Shown here: positions 19,306 to 27,960 of the stretch, in pieces
Numbering within the stretch: the stretch's first letter is position 1
Layout of the letters: each line of letters starts with the position of its first letter
The notes under the pieces: model-generated
Told to the model about the DNA's origin: nothing
Databases searched by the model: none
Seen by the model: only the letters and a program-made list of their open reading frames with translations
From: Pedobacter petrophilus
GTDB taxonomy: Bacteria; Bacteroidota; Bacteroidia; Sphingobacteriales; Sphingobacteriaceae
Assembly: GCF_009674725.1 (NCBI RefSeq)
Contig: NZ_WKKH01000033.1
Coordinates: forward strand, 1-53,455
Reading direction: 5' to 3'
DNA length: 53,455 bases
Translations under genes and position numbers: made by a program

Positions 19306-21132
19306 ATGAAGTTACAATTAATCGATGTCCTGATCATTACACTGTACCTCGGTACCATGATTTTTATTGGATTCTGGTATCGAAAAAAAGCGAAGCAAAA
19401 CAAAGAAAGTTACATGATGGGCGGGAAGTCGCTCCCCTGGTATAAACTGGGTTTAAGTGATGCCTCAGACATGTTCGACATTAGCGGAACCATGTGGATG
19501 GTTGCCCTCTGCTTTGTTTATGGTTTAAAAAGCATTTGGATTCCCTGGCTTTGGCCCGTGTTTAACCAGGTGTTTATGATGATGTTCCTGAGCAAATGGC
19601 TGCGACGGAGCAATGCAAATACTGGCGCCGAATGGCTGCAAACGCGTTTTGGCTCGGTTGGCAAAGGCGTAAAAGGCTCACATGTGGTGGTTATCGCTTT
19701 CGCACTGATCAGCTGTTTTGGTTTCCTGGCTTACGGCTTCATCGGCCTTGGCAAATTCATGGAAATTTTTATCCCGTGGGAATATGTAAAAGCATACGTT
19801 CCTTTTGAAGTTCCTGCCCATTATGTACCGCATTTTTACGGCATTCTGTTTACACTATTTGCAATGTTTTACTCCATTTTAGGGGGCATGCACAGCATCG
19901 TTTTGGGCGATATGATCAAGTATGCTTTCATGACGGTTGGCTGTATCGCGATTGCAGTAATAGCGATGACTCACTTACAAGGCCATACTTTAAATGTACC
20001 AAAAGGCTGGGATGATCCCTTTTTTAGCTGGAAACTTGATCTTGACTGGAGTAAAATTGCGGCTGATGCCAATAAAAAAATTGCCGATGATGGCTTTAGT
20101 TTATTTGGGATTTTCTTTGGAATGATGTTGCTGAAAGGCGTTTTTGCATCGCTGGCCGGGCCGGCCCCCAATTATGATATGCAAAAGGTATTGAGTACCC
20201 GGAGCCCTAAAGATGCCAGCAAAATGACGGGTTTTGTAAGCATTATTTTATTGCCCATCCGCTATTCAATGGTGATCGGACTAACTGTTTTGGCGCTGCT
20301 TTATTACAATCAGATTTATTTAAAAGGGCCGGATGGTGTTACTGATTTCGAGAGGATTCTGCCGGCAACCATCAACAACTTTTTACCTGTCGGGATTTTA
20401 GGCATTGTACTCACCGGCCTGCTCGGTGCCTTTATGGGTACTTTCAGCGGCACGCTTAATGCAGCACAGGCTTATATTGTGAATGATATTTACCTCAAAT
20501 ACATCAACCCTGCAGCCAGCACCAAAAAGATCATCAACATGAATTATATCGTTGGTGTAGCGGTAGTCACAATTGGCGTGGTACTGGGCTTTTTCGCCAA
20601 CAATGTAAATGACATTTTGCAATGGATTGTTGGTGGCCTCTATGGTGGCTATGTGGCAGCAAACTGTTTAAAATGGTATTGGTGGCGTTTTAATGCCAAT
20701 GGATTTTTTTGGGGAATGGCCGTGGGAATTGGCGCAGCCCTGCTGATGCCATATGTAACCAGTGGTTTGCCACTTTATTGGTGGCCCTTGCTTTTCCTGC
20801 TTTCGCTTGCCGGCTGTATTATTGGCACTTACGCCGCGCCGCCAACGGAAGAGAAAACTTTAAAACATTTCTACAGCACCGTACGCCCATGGGGATTCTG
20901 GAAGCCAATCCATGAACTGGTTGTTCTGGATGATCCAGGTTTTCAGGCCAATAAAAGGTTTAAACTAGATATGTTTAACGTGGTGTTGGGAATTATTGCC
21001 CAGCTATGCTTAACCATTTTGCCTATGTATTTCATTTTGGGCATGCACACCCCGCTTTTCGCCACGATTGCTGTTTTGGCCGTCATCGTGATCATTTTAA
21101 AAAGAACCTGGTGGAATAAATTAGAAGACTAG
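19306..21132 (+). CDS. Sodium:solute symporter (SSS family), sugar type
   Basis: A 608-residue inner-membrane protein with about 14 hydrophobic helices, matching sodium/solute symporters (SSF family). Helix 1 starts at residue 4 and the sequence ARG-free DMFDISGTMWM lies near residue 55. Glycine-rich helices such as GILGIVLTGLLGAFMGTFSG appear around residue 365. It lies between the GH26 mannanase and the GH130 phosphorylase, so it probably carries mannobiose or related disaccharides into the cytoplasm. The operon position supports this, but substrate is an inference. Confidence 0.9.
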   Translation: MKLQLIDVLIITLYLGTMIFIGFWYRKKAKQNKESYMMGGKSLPWYKLGLSDASDMFDISGTMWMVALCFVYGLKSIWIPWLWPVFNQVFMMMFLSKWLRRSNANTGAEWLQTRFGSVGKGVKGSHVVVIAFALISCFGFLAYGFIGLGKFMEIFIPWEYVKAYVPFEVPAHYVPHFYGILFTLFAMFYSILGGMHSIVLGDMIKYAFMTVGCIAIAVIAMTHLQGHTLNVPKGWDDPFFSWKLDLDWSKIAADANKKIADDGFSLFGIFFGMMLLKGVFASLAGPAPNYDMQKVLSTRSPKDASKMTGFVSIILLPIRYSMVIGLTVLALLYYNQIYLKGPDGVTDFERILPATINNFLPVGILGIVLTGLLGAFMGTFSGTLNAAQAYIVNDIYLKYINPAASTKKIINMNYIVGVAVVTIGVVLGFFANNVNDILQWIVGGLYGGYVAANCLKWYWWRFNANGFFWGMAVGIGAALLMPYVTSGLPLYWWPLLFLLSLAGCIIGTYAAPPTEEKTLKHFYSTVRPWGFWKPIHELVVLDDPGFQANKRFKLDMFNVVLGIIAQLCLTILPMYFILGMHTPLFATIAVLAVIVIILKRTWWNKLED

Positions 21133-21154
21133 ATAATACGATATAATATTTTTT

Positions 21155-22318
21155 ATGATAGATTTTGAAAAAAGAAAACAGCAACTGGAAGAAGCACATG
21201 CGGAACTGATTGCAGTCACAAATAAAAAAGCAGCTCTAGGAAACGGGATTTTCGACCGGTATGAAAACCCCATTCTCACCGCAGCACATGCCCCGTTAAA
21301 CTGGCGCTATGATTTTAACCCGGAAAGCAATCCGTTTTTGCAGGAGCGGATCGGAATCAATGCAACCTTTAACGCAGGGGCAATTAAATTTAACAACAAG
21401 TATTTACTCATTGCAAGGGTAGAAGGCAGAGACCGTAAATCTTTTTTTGCCATAGCGGAAAGCGATAACGGCATCGATCATTTCTCGTTCTGGGATGAGC
21501 CTGTTTTACTTCCTGAAACTGACGAACCCGATACCAACGTGTACGATATGCGTATTGTAGCCCATGAAGATGGCTGGATGTATGGGCTGTTTTGTACCGA
21601 AAGAAAAGACCCCGATGCACCTGCGCACGATCAATCGATGGCTGTGGCACAATCTGGAATTGTGCGCACGAAAGATTTAAAAACCTGGGAGCGTTTGGCC
21701 GATTTAAAAACCCCATCTCCACAACAAAGAAACGTGGTACTTCACCCCGAGTTTGTAGATGGAAAATATGCTTTTTATACCCGCCCGCAGGATGGTTTTA
21801 TTGAAAGTGGAACCGGAGGCGGCATTGGTTTTGGCCTAAGCGAATCAATTGAGCATGCAGTAATCGAAAAGGAAATTATTGTAGACAACAAAAACTACCA
21901 TACGGTTTACGAAGCGAAGAATGGTATGGGGCCCGAGCCAATTAAAACGGAACATGGCTGGTTATTTTTAGCGCACGGCGTTCGAAATACCGCTGCTGGC
22001 CTGCGCTATGTACTTTATATGTTTATGACGGATTTGAACGATTTAACCAAAGTGATCTATAAGCCTGCAGGATATTTTTTAGCTCCCGAAGGCGAAGAAC
22101 GCATTGGCGATGTTTCTAACGTAGTATTCAGTAATGGCTGGATTTTGGACGATGATGGAACGGTTTTCATTTACTATGCTTCTTCAGATACCAGAATGCA
22201 TGTAGCCACCAGCTCGCTGGATGTTTTAGTAGATTACGTAATGAATTCACCTGCAGATGGATTCCGCTCTGCTACGACCGTACAGGCCATTTTGAAAAAC
22301 ATTGAAAACAACAAATAA
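21155..22318 (+). CDS. GH130 4-O-beta-D-mannosyl-D-glucose phosphorylase
   Basis: A 387-residue GH130 phosphorylase, length and motifs matching the mannosyl-glucose phosphorylase subgroup (GH130_1). It has the N-terminal helix, NATFNAGAI, ARVEGRDRKSFFA and the general-acid Asp in NVYDMRI (Asp131). The GGGIGFGLSES segment follows. The enzyme splits mannosyl-beta-1,4-glucose with phosphate into mannose-1-phosphate and glucose in the cytoplasm; no signal peptide is present. The adjacent epimerase gene (15-bp gap) supplies its substrate, the known mannan pathway first described in Bacteroides fragilis. Confidence 0.93.
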   Translation: MIDFEKRKQQLEEAHAELIAVTNKKAALGNGIFDRYENPILTAAHAPLNWRYDFNPESNPFLQERIGINATFNAGAIKFNNKYLLIARVEGRDRKSFFAIAESDNGIDHFSFWDEPVLLPETDEPDTNVYDMRIVAHEDGWMYGLFCTERKDPDAPAHDQSMAVAQSGIVRTKDLKTWERLADLKTPSPQQRNVVLHPEFVDGKYAFYTRPQDGFIESGTGGGIGFGLSESIEHAVIEKEIIVDNKNYHTVYEAKNGMGPEPIKTEHGWLFLAHGVRNTAAGLRYVLYMFMTDLNDLTKVIYKPAGYFLAPEGEERIGDVSNVVFSNGWILDDDGTVFIYYASSDTRMHVATSSLDVLVDYVMNSPADGFRSATTVQAILKNIENNK

Positions 22319-22333
22319 TTAACTCCGGTAACA

Positions 22334-23554
22334 TTGAAGGCAGATTTAGCGAAATATCAACAGGAATTAAACCAGGAACTGGAGAACATTCTTAATTTCT
22401 GGAAGAATTTTACCCTTGATGAGGTAAATGGTGGCTTTGTAGGCAAAATCGACCATAACAATCACATCGATGAAGCTGCACCCAAAGGAAGCGTATTAAA
22501 TGCCCGCATCCTTTGGACATTTTCTGCCAGCTATAGTTTGAAAAAAGACCCTGATTATCTGGCAATTGCAGATCGTGCATTTCAATATATCAAAGATCAC
22601 TTTATAGATCCGGAATTTGGGGGCGTATATTGGATGCTGGATGCAAAAGGCAATCCGCTTGATGCGAAAAAACAGGTTTACGCCATAGCTTTCACCATTT
22701 ATGCACTGAGTGAATATTTCATCGCCAGCCAAATAGAAGAAAGCAAAGTGCTTACCATTAGTTTGTATAACGATTTGCTGTCGCACAGCTACGATCAGAA
22801 AAAAGGCGGTTATTTTGAAGCTTTTAGCAGGGATTGGAAAGCATTGGAAGATTTGCGTTTGAGTGATAAAGATGCGAACGAAAAGAAAACCATGAACACC
22901 CACCTCCACGTATTGGAAGCCTTTACCACACTGTACCGCATTTGGCCTGATGAAAATTTGAAGAATAATATCATCAACCTGATTAACAATTTCACTTCGA
23001 AGATGATCAACAGGGAAACGGGTAATCTGATCCTTTTTTTAGATGAAGACTGGAATCCAAAATCGTCAATCATTTCTTACGGCCATGACATTGAAGCGGC
23101 CTGGCTTTTACTGGAAGCTGCGGAGGCCGTGCATGAAGAAAAATTAACCGGGGAAATTAGGATTCTTGCGGTGCAACTGGCGGTTGTATCTCAAAAAGGA
23201 ATTGATCCCGATGGGAGTTTATGGTATGAATCCAACCCTTCCAACAATCACTTTATTAAAGAGAAACACTGGTGGGTTCAGGCCGAAGCCATGGTAGGAT
23301 TTTTCAATGCCTGGCAAATTTCTGGTGATGAAAGTTTTTTAACCACAAGCCTCTACAACTGGGACTTTGTAAAAAGTAAAATTATTGATCACCAAAACGG
23401 AGAATGGTTCTGGGGCATTACAGAAACCGGTGAAATTATGGCCAGTGAAGATAAGGTTGGCCCCTGGAAATGCCCATATCACAATAGCCGCGCTTGTATC
23501 GAATTGATTAGGAGGATTGGCCTGGAGTTAGCAAATGGCTGTGAAAACCGATAA
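22334..23554 (+). CDS. Cellobiose 2-epimerase (AGE family), TTG start
   Basis: A 406-residue cytoplasmic N-acylglucosamine/cellobiose 2-epimerase family protein with an alpha/alpha-barrel. Conserved stretches are NGGFVGKID near residue 34, MNTHLHVLEA near 190, ISYGHDIEAAWLLLEAAE near 246, KHWWVQAEAMVGF near 315 and PWKCPYHNSRACIELI near 380. It converts mannobiose to mannosyl-glucose, which the preceding GH130 enzyme cleaves. No ATG lies in frame at the expected N-terminus; TTG at 22334 gives the family-typical start, 15 bp after the GH130 stop. Last gene of the mannan operon. Confidence 0.92.
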   Translation: MKADLAKYQQELNQELENILNFWKNFTLDEVNGGFVGKIDHNNHIDEAAPKGSVLNARILWTFSASYSLKKDPDYLAIADRAFQYIKDHFIDPEFGGVYWMLDAKGNPLDAKKQVYAIAFTIYALSEYFIASQIEESKVLTISLYNDLLSHSYDQKKGGYFEAFSRDWKALEDLRLSDKDANEKKTMNTHLHVLEAFTTLYRIWPDENLKNNIINLINNFTSKMINRETGNLILFLDEDWNPKSSIISYGHDIEAAWLLLEAAEAVHEEKLTGEIRILAVQLAVVSQKGIDPDGSLWYESNPSNNHFIKEKHWWVQAEAMVGFFNAWQISGDESFLTTSLYNWDFVKSKIIDHQNGEWFWGITETGEIMASEDKVGPWKCPYHNSRACIELIRRIGLELANGCENR

Positions 23555-24244
23555 ACCTTTAATCTAGGACGCTTTTTAGCCTGTCATGTTGAGCCTGTCG
23601 AAACACATAAATACTCCAGAACTCTTAAATCAATTTTAATCTTTATTTTCTGATGCGCAAGGCATTGTTGCCCCGATAATCCCTCTTAATCTAAAGACCT
23701 TAAAACAACAACAAAAAATAACTTTATCTGATACGATTACAAATCATTCCATCGGAAGAGTATGGTATAGTAACATCAACAAGAGCCATGAATTTTTTAC
23801 CGATAGTGGTGCACATCCTCTTAATGCCGTTATAAGATTAAGGCCAATTACGTCTTACATTATCAGTAACCACATTTCTTATTATAGATTTTTATTATAT
23901 ACTTTCCTTTGGATTATAGGCATCTTATTGCTTCTTATTCCGTTTCTTTTTCTGATCAGAAATCTAATTAAAAACAAACGTCAAATCTAAATGCTGTGTT
24001 GCGCAATTAATTTGAAGCCTGAGTACTGATGATGTAAATTATCAGCCAGATCTTATCAAGATTATTCATTCAATTTTGCTATTCCTAACGAAGAGACGTC
24101 CGGCTTGATCAATTTTGAAGGGGATTTCATTTATTTGAAGTCATTTGCTTAAAGTTCGTGCTGAATAATTTATGCTATAGCCGCTTCACCATTGATGCTA
24201 TTTTTCAAACTGCCTAATTTTCTTATATTTAACAAAAAAAACAA
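23555..24244. other. Gene-poor region with a gene remnant
   Basis: A 690-bp gap. At 23579-23608 there is TCATGTTGAGCCTGTCGAAA, which resembles dispersed short repeats I have seen in Bacteroidota genomes (from memory, not searched). An open frame without a start (23640-23990) is listed separately. From 23991 to 24244 I see nothing. Confidence 0.5.
23640..23990 (+). pseudogene. 5'-truncated membrane-protein remnant
   Basis: The frame stays open for 116 codons but has no ATG, GTG or TTG start; a TAA precedes it at 23637-23639. The peptide reads like the end of a real protein, with DAQGIVAPIIPLNLKTLK early and a strong C-terminal membrane helix (FLLYTFLWIIGILLLLIPFL). A basic tail and TAA follow. 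I cannot name the family. Its position after the mannan operon suggests the leftover of a deleted gene. Confidence 0.45.
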
Positions 24245-24670
24245 ATGCCTCGCTATCGCATCCATGCTGAAGAAGATATCAGAAAATACCTGCTATTAAA
24301 AGACAGCAATATTCAGCAAGTGCTTTATGAAACCTATTGTCCGGAGGTTTTTGGACAGTTTTCTTTGTTTTGCAGGGAGCGCGACAAGGCCCGGGAGCTG
24401 ACCGTTAAGGCATTTGAAATGGCAAGAATAGAAGTAGAAAACAATATTCCTGTAGAAGGCAGGCTTCTCCTCTGGCTGATGAAAATCTCCAGAAAGATAT
24501 CAAGGGAATATTTACTGGATTATTCTGTTAAAAAAAGCAGTGATCAGCGATGCATCAGGCAACTTGTACTTTCAGAAGGGTTTAGTACCCGGGAAGCCGC
24601 AGGGATACTGGGTATTAGTGTGCCGGATGCAATTATCAGATTTAGAAAAGAATTAAAGCAGCAGCATTGA
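24245..24670 (+). CDS. Small sigma-70-like protein
   Basis: A 141-residue cytoplasmic protein resembling a short ECF-type sigma factor. Residues 20-85 are helical and could match region 2. Residues 108-138 (GFSTREAAGILGISVPDAIIRFRKEL) look like a sigma region 4 helix-turn-helix. It is smaller than usual ECF factors (about 170-190). The downstream cupin protein begins 4 bp later, giving the layout of a sigma/ChrR-type anti-sigma pair. Family assignment is moderate; function as a sigma factor is inferred. Confidence 0.6.
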   Translation: MPRYRIHAEEDIRKYLLLKDSNIQQVLYETYCPEVFGQFSLFCRERDKARELTVKAFEMARIEVENNIPVEGRLLLWLMKISRKISREYLLDYSVKKSSDQRCIRQLVLSEGFSTREAAGILGISVPDAIIRFRKELKQQH

Positions 24671-24674
24671 TCAA

Positions 24675-25277
24675 ATGGATTTATCAGCATTTTTAAATAG
24701 TGGCTTACTTGAGCTTTATCTAATGGGCAAATTAGATCAGGAAGAGGTATTGCTTGTTCATCAAATGCGGGCGACCCATCCTGAAGTAGTGGCCGAATTG
24801 GCGTCGCTGGAGGCTTTCTTTGAAAGGGAAGCCCTGCAACATGCGGTAAAGCCTGATCCTAAGTTTGATGATAAAATGGAATCGCTGTTTTTAAATCTGG
24901 AGATTGAACAGGCCATGCAGTTATCTGATACGCCATTAATCACCAGTTTCTCTGATGCAGATGCCTGGTTCGAAATGATCTCGCCTTTATTGCCGCAGGG
25001 CGAGTTGGGCGGCCGGTTTGAAAAGCTGCTGAGAAATGATGATCAGGTAATGCAGGCCTTAGTAATTACGCCAGAAGGTGTAGACGAAGAAGTGCACGAA
25101 AACCTGCATGAAAGCTTTCTAATCCTGAAAGGAACCTGTATTTGCACCATTGGGAACGAAACCATTACAATGGGTCCTGGTTCTTTTATGCAAATTCCCC
25201 TTAACCAGCCGCATACCATTGCCGTTGCCTCGAAATCGGTTATTGCAATATTGCAGCATGTGGCCTGCACCGTTTGA
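24675..25277 (+). CDS. ChrR-like cupin protein, candidate anti-sigma partner
   Basis: A 200-residue protein with two parts. The N-terminal helical half (residues 1-100, LELYLMGKLDQEEVLLVHQM) resembles the anti-sigma zinc-binding type domain seen in Bacteroidota, but without an obvious HxxxCxxC. The C-terminal half is a cupin: HENLHESFLILKG near 140 and PLNQPHTIAVA near 178 provide His and Glu that could bind a metal. ChrR proteins hold an ECF sigma factor until an oxidative or metal signal acts on the cupin. The 4-bp spacing to the sigma-like gene supports such a pair. Confidence 0.65.
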   Translation: MDLSAFLNSGLLELYLMGKLDQEEVLLVHQMRATHPEVVAELASLEAFFEREALQHAVKPDPKFDDKMESLFLNLEIEQAMQLSDTPLITSFSDADAWFEMISPLLPQGELGGRFEKLLRNDDQVMQALVITPEGVDEEVHENLHESFLILKGTCICTIGNETITMGPGSFMQIPLNQPHTIAVASKSVIAILQHVACTV

Positions 25278-25327
25278 TTTGGAATCCTGATCCTGAATAA
25301 TTTAGCTATCCAATCGTTTTAAAACAA

Positions 25328-25352
25328 AAAAAGCTGCCTTTCGGGCAGCTAC
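25328..25352 (-). terminator. Intrinsic terminator of the GIN-domain gene
   Basis: Arms AGCTGCC (25332-25338) and GGCAGCT (25344-25350) with a 5-nt loop, and on the minus strand a run of seven T residues. It sits between convergent genes and may also stop plus-strand transcription. Confidence 0.8.
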
Positions 25353-25373
25353 ATTTATTTAGCGAAATTTAAT

Positions 25374-25985
25374 TTATTTTGCTAAGGTCATCGCTGTTTT
25401 ATCTGCGGTCATAATTGCCTCAGAACTATAGGATACTGATCTTGCACTCACAAAATCTGATAGTTTTAAATTTTTTGCATTAGCAGCTATCATTGTACTC
25501 TCCGCTGCCGTGCCATTTAATTTCAATACGGCATCATCGTTAACTACAGTATACAAACTTGTTGCTGTTGTTTTGATCTTCGCAGTGGCACTTTGGTGTA
25601 AGAACAATTGAAGATTTTTTACATCGAAGTTGTTACTGGTCATCACCACCGATTGTCCGTATGCTTCTATTCTTTGTAAATCTTTTACGGTAATGTTAAG
25701 GGTAACCTGCCCGGTTTCCATAGAGTTGATGTATAACGTTTGTCCGTTGCTCCTCACCGAAGTTTTTGTTGAATCGTAATTTACAGCACCAATTATACTT
25801 TCTTTTTCACCTTGTGTAAGTACAATTTTTACGTTACCGCTTACCCAGATGCGGTTAATGTGTTTTGTTGTTGAAGCAGTTGCTGCTGCAGGTACCGGTT
25901 CAGCGGCAAAAGTTGCCATTACTGATGAAGTGAATACCACTGCTGTTAATGCTGCTGCGAATAATGTTTTTGCTAGAGTTTTCAT
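25374..25985 (-). CDS. GIN-domain (DUF2807) secreted protein
   Basis: A 203-residue protein with an Ala-rich signal peptide (cleavage near residue 28) and a parallel beta-helix-like domain of the putative auto-transporter adhesin head GIN type. The family signs are INRIWVSGNVKIVLTQGEKESI near residue 43, LYINSM and repeated short strands rich in Asn, Thr and Ser. It is probably periplasmic or outer-membrane attached. Role unknown. It has its own terminator and is transcribed towards the sigma/cupin pair. Confidence 0.8.
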   Translation of the reverse strand: MKTLAKTLFAAALTAVVFTSSVMATFAAEPVPAAATASTTKHINRIWVSGNVKIVLTQGEKESIIGAVNYDSTKTSVRSNGQTLYINSMETGQVTLNITVKDLQRIEAYGQSVVMTSNNFDVKNLQLFLHQSATAKIKTTATSLYTVVNDDAVLKLNGTAAESTMIAANAKNLKLSDFVSARSVSYSSEAIMTADKTAMTLAK

Positions 25986-26759
25986 GACTTTATGTTTTAG
26001 TATTTTTTATTGTTTTTATATTGATGAGACGCCATCAAACCGAAAACGTTGCAGCGAAATTCCCTGTATTATACCAGCATCAGGTACTTGTAGACCAACG
26101 CCTGTAATTTCTCGACGAACGGGATGCCTGAAACTGAAGTTTAGCAGATTCTTACCCTTAAACATTCAACAATATCAATCCGATAATCAAGGAAAAGCTC
26201 CGCATCCACAAAAAACATCTTATCGCGTTGAAAAAGCCGGCTGCATTACTCATTGAAATTTATTTCTCTTCTGAACTACAGCTATTCGACAGCTGATTTA
26301 TCAACAGGAAAAGTAAGCTTTAATTGTACTTATAAAACCAGCATAGCTCACCGGTTATAGGTAATTAGGGTAAAAGATCCTTCAAAATACTTAAAAGTGA
26401 GTATAAGAAACTCAGGTGCTATTGTTTAAATTTGAGTTCATCCAAACAACCAAAGGGCAATTTAAACGCCTATACGCTAAATTAATCTCAAATGTATCAG
26501 CTCCACCCTCATCAACCGCTTTCAAATCGTAAATACATTCCGGTCAGATTTCTCCTGCTCCAGGTAAGCACCATTTTCACCAGGCAAATTATCTCCTTTA
26601 AATTAGCGGGGCAACAAGTTACATCCGTAAAGGATTAATGATACATAGAAAAGTGCCGTATGGCAACTGCTCAATGGCCGTATGCAATCTGGTGAACTAC
26701 GCTAACCATTATAATTCCCTCTCTACCCAACCAACCACTATAAACACAGCACACCACAA
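25986..26759. other. Gene-free region upstream of the flavin oxidase pair
   Basis: A 774-bp stretch. The open frames here are short and I could not recognise protein-like sequence on either strand. It presumably contains the promoters of the GIN-domain gene and of the flavin oxidase pair. Confidence 0.5.
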
Positions 26760-27947
26760 ATGAAGACAGAAAACTACGATGTTATTGTTATCGGCGGAGG
26801 CGCCATAGGCTTAGCTTCGGCCTACCACCTTGGCAAGCGAAAGGCCAAAACTTTAGTGCTCGAACAATTTACTTTTGTAAACCAGCTCGGGAGTTCCGCA
26901 GGGGTATCGCGCCAGTTCCGGATTCCATACCCAGACCAGTATATGGTACAAATGGCTTTAGATGCGCAACCCTATTGGGATGAACTCGAAAAAGAGACCA
27001 GCGAAACATTGCTTGATCAGGTGGGTACACTGTGGTTCGGCGATCCGGCAGTACATTCTACCGAAGGGAACATTGCCGAAGCAGAACAAGCCTTAAAAGC
27101 TTTAAAAGTTCCTTATCAAACGCTTACAGCTAAAGAGATCGAAGAAAAATACCATTTCAGAAATTTACCGGAAACCTATACCGGCCTGTTTCAGCCAGAT
27201 GGCGCCAGCATTAATTTCAAAGCAACAATTGAAACGCTTTTAAGCCTTTGCCAAAAAGAGGAAACGGTAACACTGGAAGAAAATTCACCCGTGCTTAAAA
27301 TTAATCAGATCGGCGAGCGCTTTGAAATTATCACTCCAAACGGCATTTATATTACCAAAAAACTGGCAATCATTCCTGGCCCCTACATTAACAGTGTAAT
27401 CAACCTGCTTCATTTTAAGATTGAAGCTACCTACTGGAACATGTCGTCTGCTTATTTCAAAAAAACAGACCTTTCCATTCAGTACCCAACCTGGTTTGTA
27501 TTCCAAAATCCGATAGGGGAAAACGGCAATCAGTTTTATGGCTTCCCGGCTGTTGACTGGGATCATCCCGAATATATCCGCGTGGCGCCAGATTTCGTAA
27601 TCGCACCATTAGCAGAACCGAGTGACAGAACATTGATTCCTAACCAACAGGAACTCCGCTATACTTCCAACTGGGTAAAAGAACACATGACGGGATTAAG
27701 CACCGAGCCCGAATATACATCAACCTGCCTCATCGCCCTCAGTAAAATACAGAATAAGGAACTGTTGATCGATTTTGCACCCAACTATATCCCTAACCAT
27801 CAAAACATTGTGCTCTATGCCACCGGATGGGCAGCGAAGTTTACCCCTTTCTTAGGCAAAATCATGGCAGACCTGGTTTTGGACGGACATACAGATTTTG
27901 ATATCACGCCTTTCCAACTAGGTCACAGATTTTTTAAAGCACTATAA
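26760..27947 (+). CDS. FAD-dependent amine oxidase (sarcosine / N-methyltryptophan oxidase type)
   Basis: A 395-residue flavoenzyme of the DAO/MSOX family that oxidises a secondary or primary amine with oxygen. The N-terminal dinucleotide fold shows VIVIGGGAIGLASAYHLG from residue 8. GSSAGVSRQFRIPYPDQ near residue 46 is the family substrate/FAD region. Cys323 in STCLIAL lies where monomeric sarcosine oxidases link FAD covalently. The end region IVLYATGWAAKFTPFLGKI corresponds to the FAD-binding GFSGHGFK region, but with changed residues. The gene is 13 bp before another flavin oxidase; the substrate is unknown. Confidence 0.85.
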   Translation: MKTENYDVIVIGGGAIGLASAYHLGKRKAKTLVLEQFTFVNQLGSSAGVSRQFRIPYPDQYMVQMALDAQPYWDELEKETSETLLDQVGTLWFGDPAVHSTEGNIAEAEQALKALKVPYQTLTAKEIEEKYHFRNLPETYTGLFQPDGASINFKATIETLLSLCQKEETVTLEENSPVLKINQIGERFEIITPNGIYITKKLAIIPGPYINSVINLLHFKIEATYWNMSSAYFKKTDLSIQYPTWFVFQNPIGENGNQFYGFPAVDWDHPEYIRVAPDFVIAPLAEPSDRTLIPNQQELRYTSNWVKEHMTGLSTEPEYTSTCLIALSKIQNKELLIDFAPNYIPNHQNIVLYATGWAAKFTPFLGKIMADLVLDGHTDFDITPFQLGHRFFKAL

Positions 27948-27960
27948 AAATCAGCTCTTT

